Part shown: positions 1 to 6,270 of the stretch, piece by piece | Position numbering within the stretch: the first letter of the stretch is position 1 | Layout: each line of letters starts with the position of its first letter | Source: Paracoccaceae bacterium | GTDB taxonomy: Bacteria; Pseudomonadota; Alphaproteobacteria; Rhodobacterales; Rhodobacteraceae | NCBI GenBank assembly: GCA_002400675.1 | Contig: NVQY01000113.1 | Coordinates: 1-7,657, forward strand | Direction of reading: 5' to 3' | DNA length: 7,657 bases | The notes under the pieces: model-generated | What the model saw: only the letters and a program-made list of their open reading frames with translations | What the model was told of the DNA's origin: nothing | Database searches by the model: none | Translations under genes and position numbers: made by a program

Positions 1-1854
1 GGGGCCATGAGCGAGACCTTCGGTTTCACCACCGATGACGGCGACGACCGCGAATGGAGCGATCCTGTGGACCGGCCCGGCACGCAACATCATAACGTGG
101 TTCTGGCCAACAGGATCGCGGGCGCGATCAGACGGATGATCGACGGGGGCGAATCCATTCCTGTGGATGGCGATAGGCCCGGACAGTTCAACCGTCGCCC
201 GGTGCAGGCCGGCGACTTCCTGATCCTTGTTCAGCGCCGGTCAGACCTGTTTGCCGAGATCATTCGCGCCTGCAAGACCGCCGAAATTCCCATTGCCGGG
301 GCTGACCGTCTGAAGGTTGGTGCGGAGTTGGCGGTCAAGGATCTGGCCGCGTTGCTGTCTTTTCTTGCGACCCCGGAAGATAGTCTATCACTGGCGATTG
401 TGCTGAAATCTCCCTTGTTTGGCTGGGATGAACAGGCGCTGTTCGACCTCGCGCATAGACGCGATGTGCCGTATTTATGGCAAGCCCTGCGCAAGCGGAA
501 AGATGAATTTCCCGAAACGCTGGACATGCTGAACGACCTGCGCAATCAGACCGATTATCTGCGCCCTTATGACCTGATCGAACGCATATTGACCCGTCAT
601 AGTGGGCGGCGAAATCTGCTTGGACGGTTGGGGCAAGAGGCCGAAGACGGGATCAACGCGCTATTGTCGCAGGCGCTTGCCTATGAACGGTCCGAAGTGC
701 CCAGCCTGACTGGGTTTCTGGTGTGGATGGAGACTGACGATCTGGAAATCAAACGGCAGATGGGCAGCGCCGACAACATGGTGCGGGTGATGACGGTGCA
801 CGGGGCCAAGGGGTTGGAATCGCCTATCGTGATCCTGCCCGACACCGGTCCACGACGGGCGCCGAACCCGGGCGAGATCATGATGGCCGGTGGAAAACCA
901 CTGTGGCGCACCAATGCGGATCAGATGCCAGAGGCCCTGACCAATGCCCGCGATCTGGCGCGTGAAAAGCAAATGAACGAACGCCTAAGGCTGCTGTATG
1001 TGGCTCTGACACGGGCGGAAAAGTGGTTAATCGTCGCTATGGCCGGGGATTTGGATAAGAACGGCGATAGCTGGTATCAGATGGTCGAGGCTGTCATGAC
1101 CTCTGAAAATGCCCAGGCGGTGGGCACTGACGGGCAGACCATTCGGCGGTTGGAGCATGGGGACTGGGCCACATTGGATCTGGTCGAAAACCGGGAAACA
1201 CCGTCAACCTCTTCTGCCTTGCCCGAGGTTTTTTCAAGCCCGGCACCGCCCCCGCCAACACCCCCGCAATCGCTTAGCCCTTCGGATTTGGGCGGCGCAA
1301 AGGCTTTACCCGGGGATCAGGGGTTGGATGAAGAGGCGGCGATGTTGCGCGGCACGAGGATCCATCTGTTGTTAGAGCATTTGCCGCAGGTTGCGTCGCC
1401 CGCCTGGCCAGATGCGGCCCGGAACATCTTGCCGGATGTAGCGGATCACGCGCGCGCCGACCTTGTGCAAGAGGTCGAAAAGGTTCTGAACTCCCCCGGT
1501 CTGGCGCATGTATTCGCGCCCGACACCTTGGCCGAGGTTCCTGTGACTGCGAACCTTGGAACCGCGCGGATGCATGGTATCATTGACCGGCTGCTGATAT
1601 CGTCCGACCGCGTTTTGATTGTCGATTTCAAGACCAACGCGACGGTACCAGCGGATGCGACGGCCTGTCCGGAAGGGGTGTTGCGCCAAATGGGGGCCTA
1701 TGCCATGGCGCTGGCCGAGATTTACCCGACCCGGCGGATTGAGACGGCGATCTTGTGGACGGCGGATGCGTCGTTGATGCCTCTACCGCACGATCTTGTG
1801 TCAAAGGCGCTCGCACGCACACCATACCTTGACGGCGCGCATCCCGGTTCATAG
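1..1854 (+). CDS. addA: AddA, double-strand break repair helicase-nuclease (3' part, N-terminal half outside window)
   Basis: C-terminal ~617 codons of the AddA subunit of AddAB, the RecBCD-like enzyme that unwinds and resects broken DNA ends for RecA loading. The frame is open from base 1, and full-length AddA is roughly twice this size, so the ATG at 7 is internal. Numbering from that ATG: a UvrD/SF1-like segment containing GDFLILVQRRSD (~69-80), motif V VMTVHGAKGLE (261-271), and motif VI LLYVALTRAEK (329-339). A proline-rich linker follows (~405-425). The C-terminal PD-(D/E)XK nuclease domain shows GTRIH (H453), GIIDR (D527), VDFKT (D540, K542) and QMGAY (Q561, Y565), so the nuclease looks catalytically intact. 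Walker A/B motifs lie upstream of the window. No frameshift or internal stop is visible. trxA follows after 38 nt, an order I recall from Rhodobacterales, where addB normally precedes addA. Identification is strong; only the start is unknown. Confidence 0.93.
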   Translation, partial: GAMSETFGFTTDDGDDREWSDPVDRPGTQHHNVVLANRIAGAIRRMIDGGESIPVDGDRPGQFNRRPVQAGDFLILVQRRSDLFAEIIRACKTAEIPIAGADRLKVGAELAVKDLAALLSFLATPEDSLSLAIVLKSPLFGWDEQALFDLAHRRDVPYLWQALRKRKDEFPETLDMLNDLRNQTDYLRPYDLIERILTRHSGRRNLLGRLGQEAEDGINALLSQALAYERSEVPSLTGFLVWMETDDLEIKRQMGSADNMVRVMTVHGAKGLESPIVILPDTGPRRAPNPGEIMMAGGKPLWRTNADQMPEALTNARDLAREKQMNERLRLLYVALTRAEKWLIVAMAGDLDKNGDSWYQMVEAVMTSENAQAVGTDGQTIRRLEHGDWATLDLVENRETPSTSSALPEVFSSPAPPPPTPPQSLSPSDLGGAKALPGDQGLDEEAAMLRGTRIHLLLEHLPQVASPAWPDAARNILPDVADHARADLVQEVEKVLNSPGLAHVFAPDTLAEVPVTANLGTARMHGIIDRLLISSDRVLIVDFKTNATVPADATACPEGVLRQMGAYAMALAEIYPTRRIETAILWTADASLMPLPHDLVSKALARTPYLDGAHPGS

Positions 1855-1857
1855 GTT
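1829..1857 (+). promoter_or_regulatory. Candidate housekeeping promoter for trxA inside the end of addA
   Basis: TTGACG (1829-1834) matches the -35 consensus TTGACA at 5 of 6 positions. It is followed by a 17-nt spacer and TAGGTT (1852-1857) as a weaker -10. The -10 begins on the addA stop codon TAG. Transcription would start near 1864, giving a leader of about 29 nt that keeps the trxA ribosome-binding site. The same ATAGGTT heptamer recurs before the hydrolase gene at 6239-6245. Inference from sequence only. Confidence 0.5.
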
Positions 1858-1880
1858 TAATGCCAAAGCAAATCCCATTC

Positions 1881-1885
1881 AGGAG
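1881..1885 (+). promoter_or_regulatory. Ribosome-binding site of trxA
   Basis: AGGAG lies 7 nt before the ATG at 1893, the best Shine-Dalgarno match here, and fixes the trxA start. Confidence 0.8.
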
Positions 1886-1892
1886 TTAGAAT

Positions 1893-2213
1893 ATGTCCAC
1901 CGTTGCCGTTACCGACGCCACGTTTGACGAAGAAGTCAAGAATTCCGATATCCCCGTTGTGGTGGATTTCTGGGCCGAATGGTGCGGCCCGTGCAAACAG
2001 ATCGGCCCAGCGTTAGAAGAACTGGCGGCCGAGTACAAAGGCAAGATCAAGGTCGCCAAGGTGGACGTGGATACCAACCCCAACGCCGCCGCAGCCTTGG
2101 GTGTGCGGGGCATTCCGGCGCTGTTCATCTTTAAGGACGGCAAAGTTGTGTCGAACAAGACCGGTGCCGCGCCAAAACCTGCGCTGCAAAAATGGATTGA
2201 CGATTCTATCTGA
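1893..2213 (+). CDS. trxA: Thioredoxin 1 (TrxA)
   Basis: Cytosolic dithiol-disulfide oxidoreductase that reduces protein disulfides and is itself recycled by thioredoxin reductase. At 106 residues it is the standard single-domain length. The active site is WCGPCK (W30, C31, C34, K35), preceded by the VVDFWAEW strand (23-30) containing the buried acid D25. The cis-proline loop GIPAL (P75) and the FKDGK turn (80-84) are present. There is no signal peptide, so it is a cytoplasmic thioredoxin and not a periplasmic DsbE/TlpA-type one. The ATG start is supported by AGGAG at 1881-1885 and by family length. It follows addA by 38 nt in the same direction and probably has its own promoter within addA as well as read-through from it. 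Transcription likely ends at the hairpin at 2235-2262. Nothing unusual was seen in the protein. Confidence 0.97.
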   Translation: MSTVAVTDATFDEEVKNSDIPVVVDFWAEWCGPCKQIGPALEELAAEYKGKIKVAKVDVDTNPNAAAALGVRGIPALFIFKDGKVVSNKTGAAPKPALQKWIDDSI

Positions 2214-2234
2214 GACCACCGCAAATTGCGATGT

Positions 2235-2262
2235 AAGGCACCTCTGATCAGGGGTGCCTTTT
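2235..2262 (+). terminator. Hairpin terminator of trxA, in the gap between convergent genes
   Basis: An 11-bp stem (2235-2245 pairing with 2250-2260, including one G-U wobble) closes on a GATC tetraloop and runs into TTTT (2259-2262) on the plus strand. This is an intrinsic-type terminator about 20 nt after the trxA stop. The T-run is short and partly paired, so strength is uncertain. On the minus strand the same stem sits immediately after the stop codon of the convergent gene but lacks a T-run, so it may only stabilise or help end that transcript. Confidence 0.72.
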
Positions 2263-3176
2263 CACATTGGCCACCCGGCGCGGGACAGGGCCGCGTGGAT
2301 ATGTCGTTCGGCCTCGGGGCGTCCGGCGTTGATCGACATCACCTGCCAGAACCAATGCACATAACCTGCGTAGTCTGGCGTCAGGGTGGGGGCGGTTTTG
2401 ATCGCCCCGGCAACCCCCAGTTCGGATACCTTGGCCGAGATGTGGTGAAAGTCGATTTCGCCAAACAGCACGGTGGGCTTGGCAAAGAACATCCCGTCAA
2501 ACGCCACCCCAGAATTTTGCGTCACGATATAGTCGCAGTTTGCCAGCATTTCCAACATTCCACCAGTGCGCAGAGTCAGGCGGGGGTTCTCCTGCGCCAA
2601 GGCCCTGAACGTCGAAATCTCGGTTGAGGAGTAGGTTTCCTTGGGGTGAAAAGTCGCCACAACCGGGCGATCCGGGTCGTGGTCAAGAACCGCGCGCACC
2701 ATGTCGAGCGGGGAACACTGCTGAAACGACCGATGATCCAAAAGCCGCCCCTGTAGGGGCACATAGACGAGCCCCTGTTTGGTTGGTGCCGGAATGTCGG
2801 GAAACAGCCGTTTTCGCCAAAAGTTGTAGAACCGGTCGGCGGGTTTGCGCGGCACGTTATGGCTGGCAAAATCCGCCTGGGCCACATGCCATTCCCAGCG
2901 CTTGTTGCTGGGTTCGATCGCCCAGAACGGATAGTGATAGACCCGCCGGAAAGTCAGCGTGCGATCCTGCAACGGGGCATCCATATGAAACAGAGAATAG
3001 CCTGGGCGATGCGCGGATTTCGCGCGCTCTGCCGGGGTGTTGGGGCAGTATTGCACGCCATACCCCGCCCCGCGCAGAACTGTTGATACTTTGGCGATAA
3101 AGTTATGTGCGCCCGCAACCGCGTTTTGGCGCAAACCATCGTCCAGATAAAATCTTGCTATGCGCGCCTTGGTCAT
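2262..3176 (-). CDS. Capsule/Kdo-type glycosyltransferase-like protein, function unassigned
   Basis: 304-residue protein without signal peptide or obvious membrane helix, so probably cytosolic. The C-terminal half carries a pattern I associate with capsular polysaccharide synthesis proteins (PF05159, KpsC/KpsS-like Kdo transferases): VYVPLQ (137-142), FHPKE (176-180), a leucine-rich stretch then [10 protein letters not shown] (214-223), KPTVLFGE (233-240) and DFHHI (242-246). In such GT-B-like enzymes the HP and NS-G elements lie in the nucleotide-sugar-binding half. The N-terminal ~130 residues are aromatic- and basic-rich and I recognise nothing in them. The start at 3176 lacks a clear Shine-Dalgarno; a possible promoter upstream would give an almost leaderless mRNA. 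It is a lone minus-strand gene between two plus-strand groups with no capsule genes beside it, so its acceptor and pathway cannot be read from context. The reading frame is well supported; the family call is moderate. Confidence 0.6.
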   Translation of the reverse strand: MTKARIARFYLDDGLRQNAVAGAHNFIAKVSTVLRGAGYGVQYCPNTPAERAKSAHRPGYSLFHMDAPLQDRTLTFRRVYHYPFWAIEPSNKRWEWHVAQADFASHNVPRKPADRFYNFWRKRLFPDIPAPTKQGLVYVPLQGRLLDHRSFQQCSPLDMVRAVLDHDPDRPVVATFHPKETYSSTEISTFRALAQENPRLTLRTGGMLEMLANCDYIVTQNSGVAFDGMFFAKPTVLFGEIDFHHISAKVSELGVAGAIKTAPTLTPDYAGYVHWFWQVMSINAGRPEAERHIHAALSRAGWPM

Positions 3177-3182
3177 TGCGCC

Positions 3183-3211
3183 ACGCTAATCGCGCGCGCG
3201 GGTCGGGACAA
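3183..3211 (-). promoter_or_regulatory. Possible promoter of the minus-strand glycosyltransferase-like gene
   Basis: Read on the minus strand, TTGTCC (3211-3206) is followed by a 17-nt spacer and TAGCGT (3188-3183). This would start transcription at about 3176, at or beside the ATG, which fits the lack of a Shine-Dalgarno. The -10 match is poor and the spacer contains a (CG)5 run. Weak call. Confidence 0.25.
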
Positions 3212-3233
3212 GAGGGTGCCCTTGTGCCGACCC
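3200..3233. repeat. Imperfect inverted repeat in the divergent intergenic region
   Basis: Arms GGGTCGGGACAAG (3200-3212) and CTTGTGCCGACCC (3221-3233) are reverse complements at 12 of 13 positions, separated by 8 nt. Neither side has a T-run, so this is not a simple terminator. Each arm contains a CTTGT element at the -35 position of a proposed promoter: the right arm for hslV, the left arm for the minus-strand gene. It could be an operator for a dimeric regulator or simply paired -35 regions. No known motif such as CIRCE (TTAGCACTC-N9-GAGTGCTAA) matches. Confidence 0.65.
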
Positions 3234-3249
3234 CTGCGCCGCTCCATAT
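3221..3249 (+). promoter_or_regulatory. Heat-shock (RpoH-type) promoter of hslV
   Basis: CTTGTG (3221-3226), a 17-nt spacer and CCATAT (3244-3249) fit the alphaproteobacterial RpoH pattern CTTG-N17/18-C(C/T)ATNT. Transcription would start around 3256, about 19 nt before the hslV ATG, leaving AGGAG in the leader. hslVU is a classic heat-shock operon in other bacteria, which supports the call. No convincing sigma-70 pair was seen at this spacing. Confidence 0.62.
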
Positions 3250-3263
3250 AGACAGCAGCAAAC

Positions 3264-3268
3264 AGGAG
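3264..3268 (+). promoter_or_regulatory. Ribosome-binding site of hslV
   Basis: AGGAG lies 6 nt before the ATG at 3275. It decides that start over the in-frame ATG at 3107, which would lie upstream of the proposed promoter and inside the opposite-strand gene. Confidence 0.8.
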
Positions 3269-3274
3269 AACCGC

Positions 3275-3832
3275 ATGGACAAGGGTGACTTTCCCGGCTG
3301 GCATGGCACAACCATCATTGGCGTCAAAAAAGACGGCGCAGTGGTGATCGCGGGCGACGGGCAGGTGTCGCTGGGTCAGACTGTGATCAAGGGCACGGCG
3401 CGCAAAGTACGGCGGTTGTCGCCCGGTGGCTTTGATATCGTTGCCGGGTTCGCGGGGTCGACGGCGGATGCGTTTACCTTGCTGGAACGGCTTGAGGCCA
3501 AGTTAGAGGCGACACCGGGACAGTTGGCGCGCGCCAGTGTCGAGTTGGCCAAGGACTGGCGCACCGACAAGTATCTGCAAAAGCTAGAGGCGATGTTGAT
3601 CGTCACAGATGGCAAGGACATTCTGGTGATCACCGGCGCTGGCGATGTATTAGAGCCAGAGCATGACGTGGCCGCAATCGGGTCGGGCGGGAATTACGCA
3701 CTGGCCGCCGCACGGGCGTTGATGGACAGTGACCGCAGCGCCGAACAGGTGGCGCGCGCCGCCATGGCGATTGCCGCTGACATCTGCGTTTACACCAATG
3801 GCAACCTGACGGTCGAAACCATTACGCCATGA
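3275..3832 (+). CDS. hslV: ATP-dependent protease subunit HslV (ClpQ)
   Basis: Proteolytic core of the HslUV protease: a double hexameric ring of threonine peptidases fed by the HslU unfoldase, degrading regulatory and misfolded cytosolic proteins. The 185-residue product matches the family from residue 12. HGTTI places the catalytic N-terminal threonine at T12, so an 11-residue propeptide must be removed (E. coli HslV removes only Met). D28 in AGDGQ and K44 in RKVRRL correspond to the active-site Asp17 and Lys33 of mature E. coli Hsl[31 protein letters not shown] and AIGSGGNYA are close family matches. The start at 3275 is chosen from AGGAG at 3264-3268 and family length. The gene sits behind an RpoH-type promoter. 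Its TGA overlaps the next ATG in an ATGA tetranucleotide, implying coupled translation of the membrane protein gene. hslU follows only after that gene. Confidence 0.96.
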   Translation: MDKGDFPGWHGTTIIGVKKDGAVVIAGDGQVSLGQTVIKGTARKVRRLSPGGFDIVAGFAGSTADAFTLLERLEAKLEATPGQLARASVELAKDWRTDKYLQKLEAMLIVTDGKDILVITGAGDVLEPEHDVAAIGSGGNYALAAARALMDSDRSAEQVARAAMAIAADICVYTNGNLTVETITP

Positions 3833-4893
3833 TAAAACGTGACGATCTTCGCGCTGCCGTTGCCGCCGGTGTGGTAACCGAAGCACAGGCCGCATCATTG
3901 GCGAGTCTGGCTGACAGCCGCCGGGGTGCGCGCGAGTCGCTGGCTCCCGGTGATGAGCCGTTCGAGTTGTTTCGCGGGTTCAACGAAATTTTCATCGTGA
4001 TTGGCCTGCTTATCCTTGCCTCTGGCTGGGTTGGGGTGAACGTCGCGACCATGGCGACCGAGTTGGTGAACTATCAAACGCAGGCGATGACGATGGCCGG
4101 AATTGGTGCGGTCGTTTTGTGGGGGCTGGCAGAGTATTTTGTCCGCAAGCGCCGGATGATTGCGCCGGCGATTGCCCTGTCCGTGCTGTTCGCAGGCAAC
4201 GCCGCCTTTGGTTTTGTCGCCATGAAATCCCAGCCGTTCATGATCGCGCAACAGGATTATTCGAGCCTGCCGTGGCCGTTTATCCTAAGTACGCTGGCGC
4301 TGTTTGTGTTCTGGTGGCGGTTCCGGGTGCCGTTTGCATTGGCGATGATCGCCATTGGCCTGTTTATCGTGGCGCTGCTGGTGGCGGCGATTTCTGCCGG
4401 AACGCCGACCAGTTACAAGGACCTGTTCCTATTGTCTGCCGGGGGGCCTTTTGCCTGGATCACGCTGGCGTTGGGGGCGGGGGTGTTTATCGTCGCGATG
4501 CTGTTCGACATGAGCGATCCGCACCGCGTGACCCGCCGGTCGGCCAATGGTTTCTGGCTGCATGTGGTGGCGGCCCCGGCGTTGATTAACACCATCGCGC
4601 TTAGCTTTCTTGAGCGCGAGGGGGCGGCGACCAACGTAATGCTGTTGGTGGTGCTGGCGCTGTTTGCCATCGTTGCTATCGTGATCGACCGGCGGTCGTT
4701 TCTGATCACCGCCATTGGATATTTTGTCGCCCTTGCCACCACGATGTTCGAGGCCGACGGGTTGGCGGGATCAATCCTGACCCTTGGGTTCCTGCTGGTG
4801 TTTCTCGGGGCCTTCTGGGAACGCATCCGCGCCATATTACTTAGAATGATGCCGTTTTTGCCGCTGGCGAAACTGCCGCCTTCCGTTAGATAG
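3829..4893 (+). CDS. Uncharacterised polytopic membrane protein encoded between hslV and hslU
   Basis: 354-residue inner-membrane protein of no function I can name. The first ~50 residues are hydrophilic, with a short helical-looking segment ([24 protein letters not shown], written as residues 7-30) that loosely recalls the N-terminus of DUF2157-type membrane proteins. Then come about ten hydrophobic segments, roughly at 54-76, 88-105, 110-132, 149-165, 167-190, 200-226, 239-261, 267-286, 291-307 and 314-334. The C-terminus is short and basic. No transporter signature, protease motif or nucleotide-binding site is visible. Its ATG overlaps the hslV stop (ATGA, 3829-3832) and hslU starts 9 nt after its TAG, so it is almost certainly cotranscribed with, and coupled to, the HslUV protease genes. 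Function by context, such as a membrane partner, substrate or stress-linked protein, is only inference. Confidence 0.85.
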   Translation: MIKRDDLRAAVAAGVVTEAQAASLASLADSRRGARESLAPGDEPFELFRGFNEIFIVIGLLILASGWVGVNVATMATELVNYQTQAMTMAGIGAVVLWGLAEYFVRKRRMIAPAIALSVLFAGNAAFGFVAMKSQPFMIAQQDYSSLPWPFILSTLALFVFWWRFRVPFALAMIAIGLFIVALLVAAISAGTPTSYKDLFLLSAGGPFAWITLALGAGVFIVAMLFDMSDPHRVTRRSANGFWLHVVAAPALINTIALSFLEREGAATNVMLLVVLALFAIVAIVIDRRSFLITAIGYFVALATTMFEADGLAGSILTLGFLLVFLGAFWERIRAILLRMMPFLPLAKLPPSVR

Positions 4894-4895
4894 GA
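4892..4895 (+). promoter_or_regulatory. Ribosome-binding site of hslU
   Basis: AGGA overlaps the stop codon of the membrane protein gene and lies 7 nt before the hslU ATG, consistent with re-initiation from the upstream gene. Confidence 0.6.
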
Positions 4896-4902
4896 CTCTT
4901 CC

Positions 4903-6213
4903 ATGACTGACCTTACCCCGCGCGAAATCGTATCCGAACTGGACCGGTTTATCATTGGTCAGGCCGACGCCAAACGCGCCGTGGCCGTGGCCCTGCGCAA
5001 TCGCTGGCGGCGCAAGCAGTTGGCCGATGATTTGCGCGACGAAGTGTATCCCAAGAACATCCTGATGATTGGTCCCACCGGCGTTGGCAAAACCGAGATC
5101 AGTCGCCGATTGGCCAAACTGGCCCATGCGCCGTTCATCAAGGTCGAGGCGACCAAGTTCACCGAAGTCGGCTATGTCGGGCGCGACGTTGAACAGATCA
5201 TCCGCGATCTGGTGGACAACGCCCTTTCCCAGACCCGCGAATTGATGCGCGAAGAGGTCAAGGCAAACGCCCGCACGGCCGCAGAGGAACGGGTGCTGCG
5301 CGCCATCGCCGGTGAAGACGCCCGCGAAGCCACGCTGGCCATGTTCCGCAAAAAGCTGAAATCAGGCGAGTTGGACGATACCGTTATCGAACTTGATATG
5401 GCCGACAATTCCAACCCCATGTCGATGATGGACATTCCCGGCCAACCCGGCGGCGGCGGTATGGGCATGCTTAATCTGGGCGACATGTTTGGCAAGGCGT
5501 TTGGTACCCGCACAGTGCGCCGAAAGATGAGCGTGGCGGAAAGTTATGGCATCCTGATCGGTGAAGAGGCTGACAAGTTGCTGGATGACGAAACCATTAC
5601 GCGGACTGCGCTGGACTCTGTCGAACAGAACGGCATCGTGTTTTTGGACGAGATCGACAAAGTCTGCACCCGGTCGGACGCACGCGGCGGTGATGTCAGC
5701 CGTGAAGGGGTGCAACGCGATCTGTTGCCGCTGATCGAAGGTACCATCGTTTCCACCAAACATGGGCCGGTCAAGACCGACCATATCCTGTTCATCGCTT
5801 CGGGCGCGTTTCATACGGTCAAGCCATCGGACCTGTTGCCGGAACTTCAGGGGCGGCTGCCGATCCGGGTAGAACTGCGCGCCCTGACCGAAGGCGATTT
5901 CGTGCGTATCCTGACCGAGACCGACAACGCGCTGACCCTGCAATACACCGCCCTGATGGGCACCGAAGAGGTCGAGGTGTCGTTCACTGAAAACGGCATC
6001 GCCGCGCTGGCGAAAATTGCTGCGGATGTGAACCAATCGGTTGAAAACATCGGCGCACGGCGCTTGTATACGGTGATGGAACGGGTGTTCGAAGAGCTGT
6101 CCTTTACCGCGCCTGACCGGGCTGGCGATGTTATTGTCGTCAATGCCGATTTCGTCGAGGAAAATCTGGGCGAACTGACCCGATCCACCGATGTCAGCCG
6201 CTATGTCCTGTAA
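4903..6213 (+). CDS. hslU: ATP-dependent protease ATPase subunit HslU (ClpY)
   Basis: AAA+ unfoldase of the cytosolic HslUV protease; hexameric rings bind substrates, unfold them and thread them into HslV. The 436 residues compare with 443 in E. coli. Visible in order: an N-terminal segment [20 protein letters not shown] (about 16-35), Walker A GPTGVGKT (57-64), pore loop GYVG (90-93), the variable I-domain (~110-230, with a glycine/methionine-rich stretch PGGGGMGML), Walker B VFLDEIDK (246-253), sensor-1 region [10 protein letters not shown] (295-304), and sensor-2 GARRL (384-388). The C-terminus DVSRYVL (430-436) matches the tail that docks into HslV and activates it. All key residues are intact. 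The start is supported by AGGA at 4892-4895. It is cotranscribed with hslV through the intervening membrane protein gene. Transcription may continue into the hydrolase gene, as no terminator is evident in the 57-nt gap that follows. Confidence 0.97.
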   Translation: MTDLTPREIVSELDRFIIGQADAKRAVAVALRNRWRRKQLADDLRDEVYPKNILMIGPTGVGKTEISRRLAKLAHAPFIKVEATKFTEVGYVGRDVEQIIRDLVDNALSQTRELMREEVKANARTAAEERVLRAIAGEDAREATLAMFRKKLKSGELDDTVIELDMADNSNPMSMMDIPGQPGGGGMGMLNLGDMFGKAFGTRTVRRKMSVAESYGILIGEEADKLLDDETITRTALDSVEQNGIVFLDEIDKVCTRSDARGGDVSREGVQRDLLPLIEGTIVSTKHGPVKTDHILFIASGAFHTVKPSDLLPELQGRLPIRVELRALTEGDFVRILTETDNALTLQYTALMGTEEVEVSFTENGIAALAKIAADVNQSVENIGARRLYTVMERVFEELSFTAPDRAGDVIVVNADFVEENLGELTRSTDVSRYVL

Positions 6214-6217
6214 CCCT

Positions 6218-6245
6218 TTGCAATCCTGAATCGCGCCGATAGGTT
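6218..6245 (+). promoter_or_regulatory. Possible promoter of the hydrolase gene
   Basis: TTGCAA (6218-6223), a 16-nt spacer and TAGGTT (6240-6245). The -10 is identical to the one proposed for trxA at 1852-1857, including the preceding A. Transcription would start near 6252, about 19 nt before the ATG at 6271. The -35 matches consensus at only 4 of 6 positions, so this is tentative; the gene could also be read from the hslVU promoter. Confidence 0.38.
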
Positions 6246-6270
6246 GGCCCAAACCTTACACGGGGCGGTC

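Noticed and set aside
7..9. ATG at 7 as the start of addA
   Set aside because: The frame is open upstream and the product would lack the Walker A/B half of the helicase; the gene clearly enters from outside the window.
2624..3100. 158-codon plus-strand open frame opposite the glycosyltransferase-like gene
   Set aside because: The proline/arginine-rich product lacks any domain, while the minus-strand frame is longer and has recognisable motifs.
3191..3200. (CG)5 alternating run as a Z-DNA or repeat element
   Set aside because: Ten bases of CG alternation are common in GC-rich genomes and nothing else supports a function.
3107..3274. In-frame upstream extension of hslV to an ATG at 3107
   Set aside because: It would read through the divergent gene's start and the proposed promoter, has no family counterpart, and the ATG at 3275 has a well-placed AGGAG.
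4413..4955. 180-codon minus-strand open frame across the end of the membrane protein gene
   Set aside because: It is antisense to a well-supported gene, extends into hslU, and has a serine/arginine/asparagine-rich composition typical of a shadow frame.
5362..6252. 296-codon open frame on the minus strand opposite hslU
   Set aside because: It lies antisense to a highly conserved gene, matches no family I recognise, and its composition is that expected from a reversed GC-rich coding frame.
6242..6257. Weak GGTT...AACC stem as a terminator after hslU
   Set aside because: Only about 4 bp of stem and no T-run follow it; read-through to the hydrolase gene cannot be excluded.
6244..6270. TTG at 6244 as the hydrolase start
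   Set aside because: It lies in the proposed -10, has no Shine-Dalgarno, and adds residues ahead of what is a normal lipoprotein signal starting at 6271.
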